The notes: a model not told the origin generated them from the letters alone. A DNA stretch of 64,000 nt from Rhizobium sp. CF122 (GCF_000282035.1 NZ_AKKA01000071.1:62001-126000), one strand, 5' to 3'. Counted from the stretch's first letter, positions 18,302 through 27,533 are shown. Translations and numbers: made by a program.

Positions 18302-19180
18302 TCAGGGAAGAAACAGCACGTCGTACTGTTCGATGCTGCCAGGCAGGTTCACGACCTTCATCTCCTGCTCTTCCTCCTCGAAGAAGACCAGGCAATTCTC
18401 GTAGAAGCTGGCGAGCGTCTTGATGAATTCGCGGGTCTGTTCCGGTCCGTAGAAGAGTGGCGTGAACTCCATGTAGAGAGGCACGCGGCGCGACAGGAGT
18501 GGCAGCATCGAGCGGCATGCGACCGGCTCATAGCCTTCGATGTCCATCCAGACGAGGCCGATATCGGCAGGATCGATCGAAAGCTCATCGAGGATCTGTG
18601 TCACCGGCTTGACCGGGACGCTCGTCTTCTCATCGCTGGCACTCTTTCGGTACGCGCTGCTTTTTCCATGATTGTTGGCGTTCATAAAGAAGTCGATCTC
18701 GCCAGCTGTCGCCCCAGCGGCGCAGTTGACCAGCGTCACCATCCCATCGAGCTTGTTCTGGCGGATATTCTTCTGCAGCAGCGGGAAGTTGCGCGGGTCG
18801 GGCTCGATGCTGACGATGCGGGCATAGGCGCCGCTCAGCGCGAAGTAGACGGTCTGCGTTCCGATGTTGCCACCGATCTCCAGGAGATGGCCGTGCTTGC
18901 GCATCAGGCCCCGCTCACGCAGCACCGTGATCAGCCGGTCAACATGCTCGCGCTCGAAGTGCCCCTTTCGAAAGACCTTTCGCCCGATGTAGTCGGATGG
19001 CGAAAAGGTCATGAGGTGATCACCCGCATCGACCGTCATCGAGACGACCCGCGGCCCGATGTTCTCGATCAGCAACCGCCGCCCGGTGCGGGTATTGAAG
19101 AACCTGCTGGCAATCGCATTGCGTGCCCGGCGCAGGCGCTTCTTCCAGAATTTGGCCTTGAGCCAGTCGCGGCCTGTCAT
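18302..19180 (-). CDS. FkbM family methyltransferase
   Basis: A 292-residue SAM-dependent methyltransferase of the FkbM family. The SAM-binding segment is LLEIGGNIGTQTVYFALSG and the following acidic loop is VSIEPDPRN. A conserved VWMDIEGYE segment is also present. Family members often O-methylate sugars in glycans and lipids. Its ATG overlaps the stop of the upstream membrane cyclase (ATGA), so the two are translationally coupled, an unusual pairing of a glycan-type methyltransferase with a signalling enzyme. Confidence 0.85.
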   Translation of the reverse strand: MTGRDWLKAKFWKKRLRRARNAIASRFFNTRTGRRLLIENIGPRVVSMTVDAGDHLMTFSPSDYIGRKVFRKGHFEREHVDRLITVLRERGLMRKHGHLLEIGGNIGTQTVYFALSGAYARIVSIEPDPRNFPLLQKNIRQNKLDGMVTLVNCAAGATAGEIDFFMNANNHGKSSAYRKSASDEKTSVPVKPVTQILDELSIDPADIGLVWMDIEGYEPVACRSMLPLLSRRVPLYMEFTPLFYGPEQTREFIKTLASFYENCLVFFEEEEQEMKVVNLPGSIEQYDVLFLP

Positions 19181-20898
19181 GCATCTTTTCCTTCGACCAG
19201 TTCGGCGGCTTTGTCACTCGCAATGACATAGACTTTCAAGGGCAGGGCGCGGCCACGCACACTGATTTCACGGCTTTCGACACCGGCCGTATCCGCTCCG
19301 GACAGGTTTGCGACCGCTTCGGAAATGACGATTGCCGCATCGAATTCCTTGGCAGCTGTCTCCAGCCGGCTTGCAACGTTCACCGTATCGCCGATTGCGG
19401 TAAGGTTGCGCACCCGGCCATAGCCGAGCGTTCCGACAACCGCTGGGCCAGAGTGAATGCCAATGGCTATGTGAAGCGGCATGGAAAGTTCGCCCGAAAG
19501 CTCGGCGCCGAGCTTCTCGATATCACGAACGATGGCCGCCGCCGCCGCAAGCGCTTGGCGACAGGCCTCTTCGGGAGAGCTGCCGATGCCGAAGAGCGCC
19601 ATGGCGCCATCGCCGATGAACTTGTCTATTCGCCCGCCGGCTTTCTCGACGGCATTGCCGACCAGCGCAAAATAGCGGTTGAGCAGGAATACGATGTCGA
19701 AGGGGAGCCGCGTTTCCGTCAGCGAGGTGAAATGACGGATATCGCAGAAGAGAACGGTGATCTCTCGTTCACGTCCGGGGCTCGTCTCCTGAGTGTTGGG
19801 CGGCAATGCCGTCTCCGGTGCTGCAACGAGCAGCGGCGCGACTGTCACGTCATGCGTCGGTCGCAACTGGCAGGCAAGGCGCACATCGGGCGCTGCGTTG
19901 ATCCGTTTGAGCGTCGCATGCTCCAGCTTGTCGGGCGGCGGCAGATCGTCATAGCGGCTGAGGATCTGGACCCGGCAGGTCGAACATTGCCCCTTGCCGC
20001 CACAGACAGAATAGTGCGGCAAACCGCCCAGCCTGCTTGCCTCAAGAACCGTAAAGCCGCGCGGCACGCTGATCGCCTCACCGCCCGGATACCGCACGGT
20101 GATCTGATTGACGCGCTCCCTCCACCGCCGCCAGGTCCGCGCACCGAAGACAATCAGCAGCGCGCCCGAAAATGATCCATACAATCCGGCCCGGATCATC
20201 GCGATCTGGCGCTGCGCTTCCGGGTCTGAATAATAGCGGATGTTGAGGTTTTCCTGATACCGATCCGTATTGACCATGCCCTCGTAAGCAGGTTCCGCAA
20301 TCGTTCGACCCATTTCGATGAAGCCGAGTATGCCAAGCACCGGCAGCAGGATCGCAACGGCAAGCAGCATTGCGGCGATGCTATCGTACCAGGGGCGGTA
20401 GCGTAGCCAGAAGTGCAGGCCGATGCAGCCGTGGGTCCATACAGCGAGAAGCGCGACAACCTGTCGCCAGCCGTTGGCTGGCGAGGTGATCCAAAGGAGA
20501 CGAACGATCGTCTCGTAGTCATCCCGATTCCGGAAGAGCGTGTGGGCAATCCGCGTGCCGATGACATGGTCGATCAACAGCAGCGGAATAGCGATTCCAA
20601 GCACGATCTGGGTCATCTCCGCGGCCGGCATCGCCAGGCTCCTGCGTCTATAAACGGAGCGCAGAACCAATGTGATGTGAGTAAGGACCGCCCCGTAAAA
20701 CACCACCGTTCCCACAGGGTTGCGCCAGATCGCCAAGAAAAGCCTTCGCCCATCGTCAGCCGCCTGGACGGAAATCAGACCCAACGCATGGTTGGAGAGA
20801 TGCAGCAGCACGAAGACAAACATGACGAGCCCGGAACCGAGCCGAGCCCGTCTGATCGAGCGCTCTGAAAAAATACTGGTGGCAGCGATCGTCGCCAT
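19177..20898 (-). CDS. Membrane-anchored class III cyclase with [2Fe-2S] ferredoxin domain
   Basis: A 573-residue protein in three parts. Residues 1-255 hold about six membrane helices with repeated histidines (33, 37, 74, 111, 119, 156, 162), like the diheme anchor of succinate dehydrogenase. Residues 262-355 form a plant-type ferredoxin domain with Cys299, Cys305, Cys308 and Cys343. Residues 375-565 form a class III cyclase domain with Asp386, Asp430 and the DTVNVASRLE segment. As I recall, Sinorhizobium meliloti CyaC is a cyclase with a quinone-responsive diheme anchor. This protein could likewise couple respiratory redox state to cAMP, with the added iron-sulfur domain as a relay. It is coupled to the FkbM gene. 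Confidence 0.85.
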   Translation of the reverse strand: MATIAATSIFSERSIRRARLGSGLVMFVFVLLHLSNHALGLISVQAADDGRRLFLAIWRNPVGTVVFYGAVLTHITLVLRSVYRRRSLAMPAAEMTQIVLGIAIPLLLIDHVIGTRIAHTLFRNRDDYETIVRLLWITSPANGWRQVVALLAVWTHGCIGLHFWLRYRPWYDSIAAMLLAVAILLPVLGILGFIEMGRTIAEPAYEGMVNTDRYQENLNIRYYSDPEAQRQIAMIRAGLYGSFSGALLIVFGARTWRRWRERVNQITVRYPGGEAISVPRGFTVLEASRLGGLPHYSVCGGKGQCSTCRVQILSRYDDLPPPDKLEHATLKRINAAPDVRLACQLRPTHDVTVAPLLVAAPETALPPNTQETSPGREREITVLFCDIRHFTSLTETRLPFDIVFLLNRYFALVGNAVEKAGGRIDKFIGDGAMALFGIGSSPEEACRQALAAAAAIVRDIEKLGAELSGELSMPLHIAIGIHSGPAVVGTLGYGRVRNLTAIGDTVNVASRLETAAKEFDAAIVISEAVANLSGADTAGVESREISVRGRALPLKVYVIASDKAAELVEGKDA

Positions 20899-21089
20899 TC
20901 ATTCCCGTTCTTGAATACCAAATGACAAATGCAATAGAGAGGGCGGAATTGAGGTGGAATTGCCGCCACTGCGATTGCGATCGCCTTTCATGTTTATCAA
21001 CAAAACTTATGCAAGCCGACAATAGCGGAATTTCTGGTGGCAGGCCCATACAACGATTGTAAACAGTGTGTGTCGATGGAGGTGCGGAA

Positions 21090-22178
21090 ATGCGGATTGC
21101 GTACTACGCACCGTTGAAATCCCCGAACCACCCCGTTCCATCCGGCGACCGCCTGATGGCGCGCCTGCTCATACGCGCTCTGGAGTATGCCGGACATTCG
21201 GTCGAAATCGTCTCGGAGTTCCGCAGCTTTGCAGCGACACCGCAGGAGGCGACCGGGCAGCGGTCCGCCGCAGAGGCGGAATTGAAGCGCCTGCGGGACG
21301 ACTGGACAAGCAAGCCGCGCCCCGACCTCTGGTTCTGCTATCATCCCTACTACAAATCGCCCGATGTCTTCGGGCCGGCACTCTGCCGGGAATTCGCCAT
21401 CCCATACGTCACAGCCGAGGCGTCCTATTCGGCGAAAAGAGATGCGACGGAATGGGGCGAGCAACAAAGACTGGTCGTGGACGGCGCCCGCGCGGCAGCC
21501 GTCAACATCATGTTCACCGAGCGCGACCGGGCCGGGTTGGTACAAGCCCTACCGACGGGTTCATTCGCCGCCCTGAAGCCTTTCATCGATACAACGCTTT
21601 TGGCGACCGCCCCGCCTCAGGTGAAGCCGGAACGCCTCATCGCCGTCGCAATGATGCGCAGCGGCGACAAGATGCAGAGCTACACGATGCTCGCGGCGGC
21701 GCTGCAGCACCTCGGGGATCGCCCCTGGACGCTGGCAATCGCCGGCGATGGGCCGATGCGGGCCGACGTGCGGCAGTTGTTTGGCGCCTTCGAATCGGAT
21801 CGCATCGAATGGCTCGGAGAGCTCAGCGCCGGCGAAATCGCTGATGAGCTCGGCCGCTCCGGCATCTACGTATGGCCGGGTTGCGGAGAGGCCTACGGGC
21901 TTGCCTATCTGGAGGCCCAGGCGGCGGGACTACCGGTGGTCGCCCAGCGGACTGCGGGCGTTCCCGAGGTGCTCATCGACGGCGTCACCGGCCATCTGAC
22001 GCCCGCAGGCGATGTGCCGGCCTTCGCAGCGGCAATCGCGGCTTTGCTTGACGATCCCGTCAAGCGCTCGACAATGGGCGCAAGCGCGCGTCACTTCGTT
22101 CTGAAGGAACGTTCGCTCCAGGTTGCAGCGAAGGCGCTCGATGCCATTCTGCAGACTTATGTGAGACGAAAAGCATGA
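21090..22178 (+). CDS. Glycosyltransferase family 4 protein
   Basis: A 362-residue GT-B glycosyltransferase. MRIAYYAPLKSPNHPVPSGD opens the acceptor domain, and the C-terminal half shows PGCGEAYGLAYLEAQAAGLP, the E-x7-E donor site. ATG 21090 is preceded by GGAGG, which decides against the earlier in-frame codon at 21066. The stop overlaps the start of the deacetylase gene (ATGA). The pair probably works on the same glycan: one adds a sugar, the other removes an acetyl group. Confidence 0.85.
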   Translation: MRIAYYAPLKSPNHPVPSGDRLMARLLIRALEYAGHSVEIVSEFRSFAATPQEATGQRSAAEAELKRLRDDWTSKPRPDLWFCYHPYYKSPDVFGPALCREFAIPYVTAEASYSAKRDATEWGEQQRLVVDGARAAAVNIMFTERDRAGLVQALPTGSFAALKPFIDTTLLATAPPQVKPERLIAVAMMRSGDKMQSYTMLAAALQHLGDRPWTLAIAGDGPMRADVRQLFGAFESDRIEWLGELSAGEIADELGRSGIYVWPGCGEAYGLAYLEAQAAGLPVVAQRTAGVPEVLIDGVTGHLTPAGDVPAFAAAIAALLDDPVKRSTMGASARHFVLKERSLQVAAKALDAILQTYVRRKA

Positions 22179-22924
22179 CCGACGATCAAACCTGGACGCC
22201 CCTCCGGCAGGAACTGGACCGCTGGCGGTCGGCAGGTCGACAGGCACGACTTTGGTTGCGCGACGACGACGCAATCGAGCCGACCGATGCACTCGAGAGC
22301 CTGCTCAGGATAACCCGTCAGTCTTCCGTCCCACTCACGATTGCGGTTATTCCGGCGTCGACTGGCGAAGCGTTGGCAACGCGCCTCTCCCGGGAAGATC
22401 ACGTTCTTGTTGCCGTCCACGGCTGGTCGCATGCAAACCATGCCGGGCCGGACGAAAAGAAACAGGAGCTCGGCCGCCACCGACCGGCGCATACCGTGCT
22501 TGGGGAATTGCGCGATGGCCTAGTCACGCTCCAAGATCTTTACGGTCCAAGGCTTTTGCCCATGCTGGTGCCGCCTTGGAACAGGATAAGCGAAGAGCTG
22601 GTCCCGCAGCTTGGCGCGCAGGACTTCGATGGGCTGTCCGTATTCGGCAGAGCCAAGGCCGGCAACCCGATCCGCCTGCTGAATACCCATGTCGATGTCG
22701 TCAATACCCGCGGACAGCGCGGCAACCGTCCGCATGCGGATCTGGTTGGAGAATTGGTGGTGGAATTACAGGCTCGCTTTGCTAGCGACGATGAGCCGAT
22801 CGGCCTACTCACCCACCATCTGGTGCATGGGGCGTCGGAATGGGAATTCCTGGCCCGTCTCTTCCGGGAAACCGAACATCATCCCGGCGCCATCTGGATG
22901 TCGGCGCGCGATCTGCTTAGCTGA
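22175..22924 (+). CDS. Polysaccharide deacetylase family protein (NodB-like fold)
   Basis: A 249-residue carbohydrate esterase-like protein. RDDDA (residues 29-33) supplies the catalytic and metal aspartates, and HGWSHANH (82-89) supplies the zinc histidines. LLTHHLVH near residue 210 matches the last family motif. No signal peptide is visible, so it may act on a cytoplasmic lipid-linked or nucleotide-linked sugar. It is coupled to the upstream glycosyltransferase and overlaps the convergent MBL gene by 8 bases. Confidence 0.8.
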   Translation: MTDDQTWTPLRQELDRWRSAGRQARLWLRDDDAIEPTDALESLLRITRQSSVPLTIAVIPASTGEALATRLSREDHVLVAVHGWSHANHAGPDEKKQELGRHRPAHTVLGELRDGLVTLQDLYGPRLLPMLVPPWNRISEELVPQLGAQDFDGLSVFGRAKAGNPIRLLNTHVDVVNTRGQRGNRPHADLVGELVVELQARFASDDEPIGLLTHHLVHGASEWEFLARLFRETEHHPGAIWMSARDLLS

Positions 22925-23750
22925 GTTCGAGGACCTGATTGTCCCTGGCGGCGAAAGCCCCTGGGAACGAAGCCTGTGCCTCCTGTTCCATCTGCTCCAG
23001 CTGCGTATCCGTGCGCGACGGGGCATGGTGGAACAGGGCAAACTGCTTGGTTCCGGCCATCTTGGCGAGTTCGACGCCATGCTGCCAAGTGGAGTGGCCG
23101 AAGCCTTTGAAGCGCTGCATCTCGTCTTCGTTATAGGTGCAGTCGTAGACGGCGAGATCGACGTCTTTCATCATTTCGAGCGCAACCGGATCGTAGAGGC
23201 CGGGGATATGCTCGATGTCGTAGATCAGGGCCACCGAGCGTCTCTTCCATTCGATACGGTAGCCGATCGCGCCGCCGGGATGGTTCAGCATGAAGGTCTT
23301 GATCTTGATACCGGGCCGCGGCTCCAGCGTCTGACCCGCATGAAAGTCGCGAAAGCTCATAGTCGCCTGGCAGATGTCGGTTTTGACAGGAAACCATGGG
23401 GGGCTGATGAACTGCTCGATCATCTCGCGGGTGCTCATCTTTCCGTCGAGATGGCCGGACCAGATCGTCAGATCGATGGTGGGATAATAGATCGCCTTGA
23501 AGAACGGCAGGCCGATGATGTGGTCGTAGTGACAATGGCTGAAAAACAGGTCGACGTCCCGGACGTCCTCATTCAGCATAGCAAGGCCAGCTTCGCGTAC
23601 GCCCGATCCGGCGTCGAAGATCATCCGGTGTTCACCGCAGCGAATTTCGATGCACGAGGTGTTGCCGCCATAGCGATCGAATTCGGGGCCCGAGACCGGG
23701 ATGCTGCCGCGAACGCCCCAAAACTTTACCTGAAACAGATCTTTACTCAT
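22917..23750 (-). CDS. MBL-fold metallo-hydrolase
   Basis: A 277-residue metallo-beta-lactamase-fold hydrolase opening with WGVRGSIPVSG and RYGGNTSC. The metal site is SHCHYDH (His72, His74, Asp76, His77), with likely further ligands His156, Asp178 and His241. The subgroup resembles PhnP-like and class II cyclic phosphodiesterases more than classical beta-lactamases. In this neighbourhood a cyclic-nucleotide phosphodiesterase role is attractive but is inference. ATG 23750 is chosen over a GTG at 23777. Confidence 0.8.
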   Translation of the reverse strand: MSKDLFQVKFWGVRGSIPVSGPEFDRYGGNTSCIEIRCGEHRMIFDAGSGVREAGLAMLNEDVRDVDLFFSHCHYDHIIGLPFFKAIYYPTIDLTIWSGHLDGKMSTREMIEQFISPPWFPVKTDICQATMSFRDFHAGQTLEPRPGIKIKTFMLNHPGGAIGYRIEWKRRSVALIYDIEHIPGLYDPVALEMMKDVDLAVYDCTYNEDEMQRFKGFGHSTWQHGVELAKMAGTKQFALFHHAPSRTDTQLEQMEQEAQASFPGAFAARDNQVLELS

Positions 23751-24099
23751 CGCGTCTTCAAATTGGGCCAACCCCACAACGCTATCGTAATCATATCATG
23801 ATTAGCAAGCGAAGCGTGGAATTCCATGGGCGACCCCGTATCGTTGGTATCGTTTCTACCGGCTATCAGTTCAACTGGTAGATTTTCCTAAGCAATCGAT
23901 TTTTGCTTCGGAAAGCAACTGTCTATGGTTTGTTTTCGGTAAACGGACCATAACGCTTGGGCAGGACAGAAGCGACACGGTCCGCATTTCTTTGTATTAG
24001 ATGGTTGCTCGGCCCTCCAAATACAATTGTCGGCTCCTTCGCCAAGAGTATGAGGCGCTGGGACATTGGGGGGCAACGCGACGATTGCATCGCCCGGAC
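23751..24099. other. Intergenic region between MBL gene and transporter operon
   Basis: No gene is recognised in these 349 bases. They must hold the end of the pcaMNVWX transcript and the promoter of the MBL gene, both on the minus strand. A small hairpin (TTGCTT/AAGCAA, 23903-23918) and a 6-bp inverted repeat (TATGGT at 23924-23929, ACCATA at 23947-23952) are visible. Neither has a good U tract on the minus strand. Confidence 0.4.
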
Positions 24100-24816
24100 T
24101 TAATGAAGCCCTCCAACACCCAGCAGACGCTCTACAGTGTCGTGATCGTCAGACAGTTCCTTGGGCGCACCGGCCCAGGCAAGACGCCCGCGCTCGAGCA
24201 CGATCACGTGGTCGGCAAAATCCAAGGCGCTCTGGATACGTTGCTCGACAAGAAGAATGGTCATGTCGCCGGTCTTGGCGAGCTCGGCGAAAGCCGCCAT
24301 CAGTTCCTCGCAAATGACGGGCGCCAACCCCTCGAGTGGCTCGTCAAGGAGAAGCACCGACGGGCGGCCGAGGATTGTGCGCGCCGTGGACAGCATCTGC
24401 TGTTCGCCGCCGGAAAGCTGGTTGCCGAGGTTGCGGCGTCGCTCCTTCAAGCGCGGAAACATCCCGTAAGCTTCCTCAAGCGCGCTCTTTGCACGGCCTT
24501 TCAGGCCAACGAAAAGGTTCTCCTCGACCGTCAAGGTCGGAAAGATGCAGCGTGCCTGCGGCACATAACCCAATCCCTTGTGAGCACGGGCAGCACTTGG
24601 CATCGCCGTTACATCGGCTGCGCCGATGCGTATCCTACCATCATAGCGTTTGGTCTGTCCGGCCAGCGTCGCAAGTAGCGTGGTCTTGCCCATGCCGTTG
24701 CGACCGAGAACGGCGAGGCGCGCGCCGGCAGGAACGGAGAAGGAAACGCCTTCGAGAACGCGTGTCGGTCCGTAGCCGGCGGACAGGTTTTCGACCTCAA
24801 GCGGCGTGGCTGGCAT
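24100..24816 (-). CDS. pcaX: ABC transporter ATPase, LivF type (probable PcaX)
   Basis: A 238-residue ATPase of the branched-chain amino acid (LivF) family with Walker A GRNGMGKT, signature LSGGEQQM and Walker B VLLLDEPLEGLAP. I chose ATG 24816 because GGGAG lies 8 bases before it; the gene overlaps the stop of the LivG-type gene by 20 bases. It is the last gene of a five-gene Liv-type operon next to the pca genes. In S. meliloti the analogous PcaQ-controlled system pcaMNVWX imports protocatechuate; the name rests on that parallel and on the PcaQ-type box before the first gene. Confidence 0.8.
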   Translation of the reverse strand: MPATPLEVENLSAGYGPTRVLEGVSFSVPAGARLAVLGRNGMGKTTLLATLAGQTKRYDGRIRIGAADVTAMPSAARAHKGLGYVPQARCIFPTLTVEENLFVGLKGRAKSALEEAYGMFPRLKERRRNLGNQLSGGEQQMLSTARTILGRPSVLLLDEPLEGLAPVICEELMAAFAELAKTGDMTILLVEQRIQSALDFADHVIVLERGRLAWAGAPKELSDDHDTVERLLGVGGLH

Positions 24817-25561
24817 TGGCATAGCTCCCGAGATAGGCCTGGCGAACGCGGGCATCCTTGGTGACATCGGCAGGCGATCCGTCGAAGATGATCGCGCCGG
24901 CAGCGAGAACGACGACGCGCTTGGCGAAGCGGAAGACGAGGTCCATATCGTGCTCGATCATCAAGACGGCGAGATCGGTGGGCAGGTCGGCAAGCGCCTG
25001 CTCGATGCGGCCGGTATCGCTCTGGGGGACACCGGCCGCCGGCTCGTCAAGCAGCAGCACCTTCGGCCGCAGCGCCATGGCGACGGCGATCTCCAGGAGA
25101 CGTTGCTGGCCGTAGGCAATCTCGTTGACCTTGCGATGCATGAGATGAACGATGCCGAGCGTTGTGAGCAGGTCGCATGCCTCGTCCATCACATCGGGCA
25201 TCGCAAGGAAATTTCCGAACATGCGGCCCGTGCGTCCCTGACGCTGGAGGATGGCAAGGGCCACATGCTCGGCCGGCGTCATCTCGAGGAAGAGCCGGGT
25301 AACCTGGAAGGAGCGCACCAGGCCGCGCTTGACGCGGCCATTGGCCCCGATCTTGGTGACGGTCTCGCCGGCAAGCCGGACATCGCCGGAATCGGGCTGA
25401 AGGTTGCCCGTCACAAGATTGACGAATGTCGTTTTGCCCGCTCCGTTCGGTCCAATCAGCGCCACGCGATCGCCCGGTGCCATCGACAGCGACACGTCGT
25501 TTGTCACCGCAAGGCCACCGAAGGATTTCTTCAGGTTGAGGACTTCGAAGACCGCGCTCAT
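24797..25561 (-). CDS. pcaW: ABC transporter ATPase, LivG type (probable PcaW)
   Basis: A 254-residue LivG-family ATPase with Walker A GPNGAGKT. The signature position reads YGQQR rather than LSGGQ, as is common in LivG proteins, and Walker B is VLLLDEPAAGV. The start overlaps the stop of the permease gene (ATGA). It forms a heterodimer with the LivF-type ATPase to drive uptake. Confidence 0.8.
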   Translation of the reverse strand: MSAVFEVLNLKKSFGGLAVTNDVSLSMAPGDRVALIGPNGAGKTTFVNLVTGNLQPDSGDVRLAGETVTKIGANGRVKRGLVRSFQVTRLFLEMTPAEHVALAILQRQGRTGRMFGNFLAMPDVMDEACDLLTTLGIVHLMHRKVNEIAYGQQRLLEIAVAMALRPKVLLLDEPAAGVPQSDTGRIEQALADLPTDLAVLMIEHDMDLVFRFAKRVVVLAAGAIIFDGSPADVTKDARVRQAYLGSYANASHAA

Positions 25562-26568
25562 TGTCCCGCCTCCTTCTTCCGGTTCAGGAAGGCTGCGGCG
25601 GAACCATAGAGCCCCTTCGGGGCAAACAGGACAACGGCGATCAACAGTGCGCCGACCATCGTCAGCCAGTGGAACGGATTTGCCGCCGAGACATAATCCT
25701 CAAACAGCATGAAGATTACAGTTCCAGACAGCGCGCCAAACAGCGAGCCCGTGCCGCCGAGGACGAGCATCACAAGCGACTCCGCTGACAGCGTGAAGGA
25801 AAGGCTGTCGAGGCCGACGACCTGCGTGGTGATGGCGTTGAGTGCCCCACCGACGCCGGCGACTGCTCCCGAAATCACGTACATCTTCATCAGGGCGGCT
25901 TTTGGCGAGGCGCCCATCGCGCGCACGCGGACCGGATCCTCCTTGATGCCGCGACACAGCATGCCGAAGGGCGAGCGCACGAGCAGGCGCAGGAGCACAA
26001 AGACGATGAGCAACAGGACGATCGCAAAGACATAGGCGGTATGGCCATAGAGATCGAACTCGAAGTAGCCGAAGATCGGATCGGCAGAGATGCCCGACAG
26101 GCCATCGCTACCGCCGGTCCAACTGGACGCCTTGTTGGCGAACTCGTGGAAGAGATTGATAAGCGCGATCGACAGCACGAGCTGTGGCAGGCCGTGGCCA
26201 CGCAGGATGACAGAGCCGCTGACAAATCCGGCTACTGCCCCGCCGACGATGCCTGCAAGCGTCATCAAAAGCGGATCGTTGATGCCGTAGTGAGCCGAGA
26301 CGATGCCGGCCGCATAGGCACCTGATCCAAACAGGGCCGCATGGCCAAGTGTCGCAACCCCGCAGTAACCGGTGACGAGATCAAGCGACAAGACAAGCAA
26401 CGCGGCCGCGACGATACGCGTGAGCAGCGCAAGATTGTCCGGAAACAACAGGTAGCCGATCGCGGCAACGACGACGATGGCGACGACGCCCGCCACATCA
26501 CGCCCCATCGAGCGACGCGGGCGGGCGGGCATGGAAATTGCTGCTTCGGTATTCATGACGATAGCCAT
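25558..26568 (-). CDS. pcaV: ABC transporter permease, LivM type (probable PcaV)
   Basis: A 336-residue inner-membrane permease of the LivM family with about nine hydrophobic segments. The conserved TGYCGVATLGHAALFGSGAY and the cytoplasmic loop AMGASPKAALMKMYVISG are present. ATG 26568 has AAGGA nine bases upstream and begins one base after the LivH-type stop, so the earlier GTG at 26595 is unlikely. The four-residue tail overlaps the LivG-type start. Confidence 0.82.
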   Translation of the reverse strand: MAIVMNTEAAISMPARPRRSMGRDVAGVVAIVVVAAIGYLLFPDNLALLTRIVAAALLVLSLDLVTGYCGVATLGHAALFGSGAYAAGIVSAHYGINDPLLMTLAGIVGGAVAGFVSGSVILRGHGLPQLVLSIALINLFHEFANKASSWTGGSDGLSGISADPIFGYFEFDLYGHTAYVFAIVLLLIVFVLLRLLVRSPFGMLCRGIKEDPVRVRAMGASPKAALMKMYVISGAVAGVGGALNAITTQVVGLDSLSFTLSAESLVMLVLGGTGSLFGALSGTVIFMLFEDYVSAANPFHWLTMVGALLIAVVLFAPKGLYGSAAAFLNRKKEAGQ

Positions 26569-26569
26569 T

Positions 26570-27433
26570 CTATTTCGTCCTTCCCGCAAGGCCACGCGGG
26601 AAGATGCAGATGATGGCGATGACCGCGAGGTAGAAGAAGAATTCGCCGAACTCCGGCATCAGGTAGCGTCCGGTGGTGTCGATGCCGCCAAGCAGGAGAC
26701 AGGCCAGCAGGGCCCCAGGGATGGATCCCGCGCCGCCGACCGAAACCACCACGAGGAAGGTCACCATGTATCTGAGCGCATAGTAGGGTTCGACGGGCAG
26801 CAGTTCGGCGCCGACAACGCCGCCGAAGGCGGCAAGCCCGACGGCGACCGCAAAGCTCAACGCATAGATGACTTCGGTGCGTACCCCGAGCGCTGCGGCC
26901 ATGGCGGCATTGTCGACGGAGGCGCGCAGCTTCACCCCGAAGCTTGTTCTTTCGATCGCGTACCAAAGCCCGACGGCGACAGCGAGACCGCACAGGATCG
27001 CAAACAGGCGATGGACTGGGATGGTTCGGAAGCCAAGATCAGCCGAGCCCTGAAGTCCTGATGGTAGCGGGATCGTCTTCAGCGTTGGACCGAAGACGTA
27101 ATTGGCAATACCGATGATGCAGAAGGTGATGCCGATGGTCATCAACACCTGCGTCAGTTCCGGCGCCCCATAGATCCGCCTATAGAGAAAGCGTTCGACA
27201 GGAATTGCTATGATCACCGTACCAACGACAGCAGCGATCACCGCAACGCCGTAACCGAGCCCGAGATCGTGCGCCGCATAGGAGGCGATGTAGCCGCCGA
27301 TCATGGCAAAAGCGCCGTGCGCAAGATTGACGACGCGCATCAATCCCATTGTCACCGACAGACCGATCGAGATGACGAACAGCACCATGCCATAGGCAAG
27401 CGCATCGACGGCTATGCTGAAGACTGTTTGCAT
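26570..27433 (-). CDS. pcaN: ABC transporter permease, LivH type (probable PcaN)
   Basis: A 287-residue LivH-family permease. It shows the N-terminal pattern LSVTMGLMRVVNLAHGAFAMIGGY and ends in FPRGLAGRTK. The start at 27433 (MQTVFSIAVDAL) matches the family N-terminus better than the frame opening at 27487. A 100-base gap separates it from the solute-binding protein gene, which is the usual place for a processing or attenuating signal, but none is clear. Confidence 0.82.
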   Translation of the reverse strand: MQTVFSIAVDALAYGMVLFVISIGLSVTMGLMRVVNLAHGAFAMIGGYIASYAAHDLGLGYGVAVIAAVVGTVIIAIPVERFLYRRIYGAPELTQVLMTIGITFCIIGIANYVFGPTLKTIPLPSGLQGSADLGFRTIPVHRLFAILCGLAVAVGLWYAIERTSFGVKLRASVDNAAMAAALGVRTEVIYALSFAVAVGLAAFGGVVGAELLPVEPYYALRYMVTFLVVVSVGGAGSIPGALLACLLLGGIDTTGRYLMPEFGEFFFYLAVIAIICIFPRGLAGRTK

Positions 27434-27533
27434 GAGGTTGTCCCGATGCTGTTGGAGCGGGCCGGTGTTGCGGTGCTTGCAGCGCACTCGGCGCTGCCAG
27501 CATTTTCCGGTCCACTGCAGATATCAGAAGCCG

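Noticed and set aside
23799..23882. 27-codon frame starting MISKRSVEF
   Set aside because: No ribosome site, no recognisable family and it lies in a minus-strand promoter region; probably chance.
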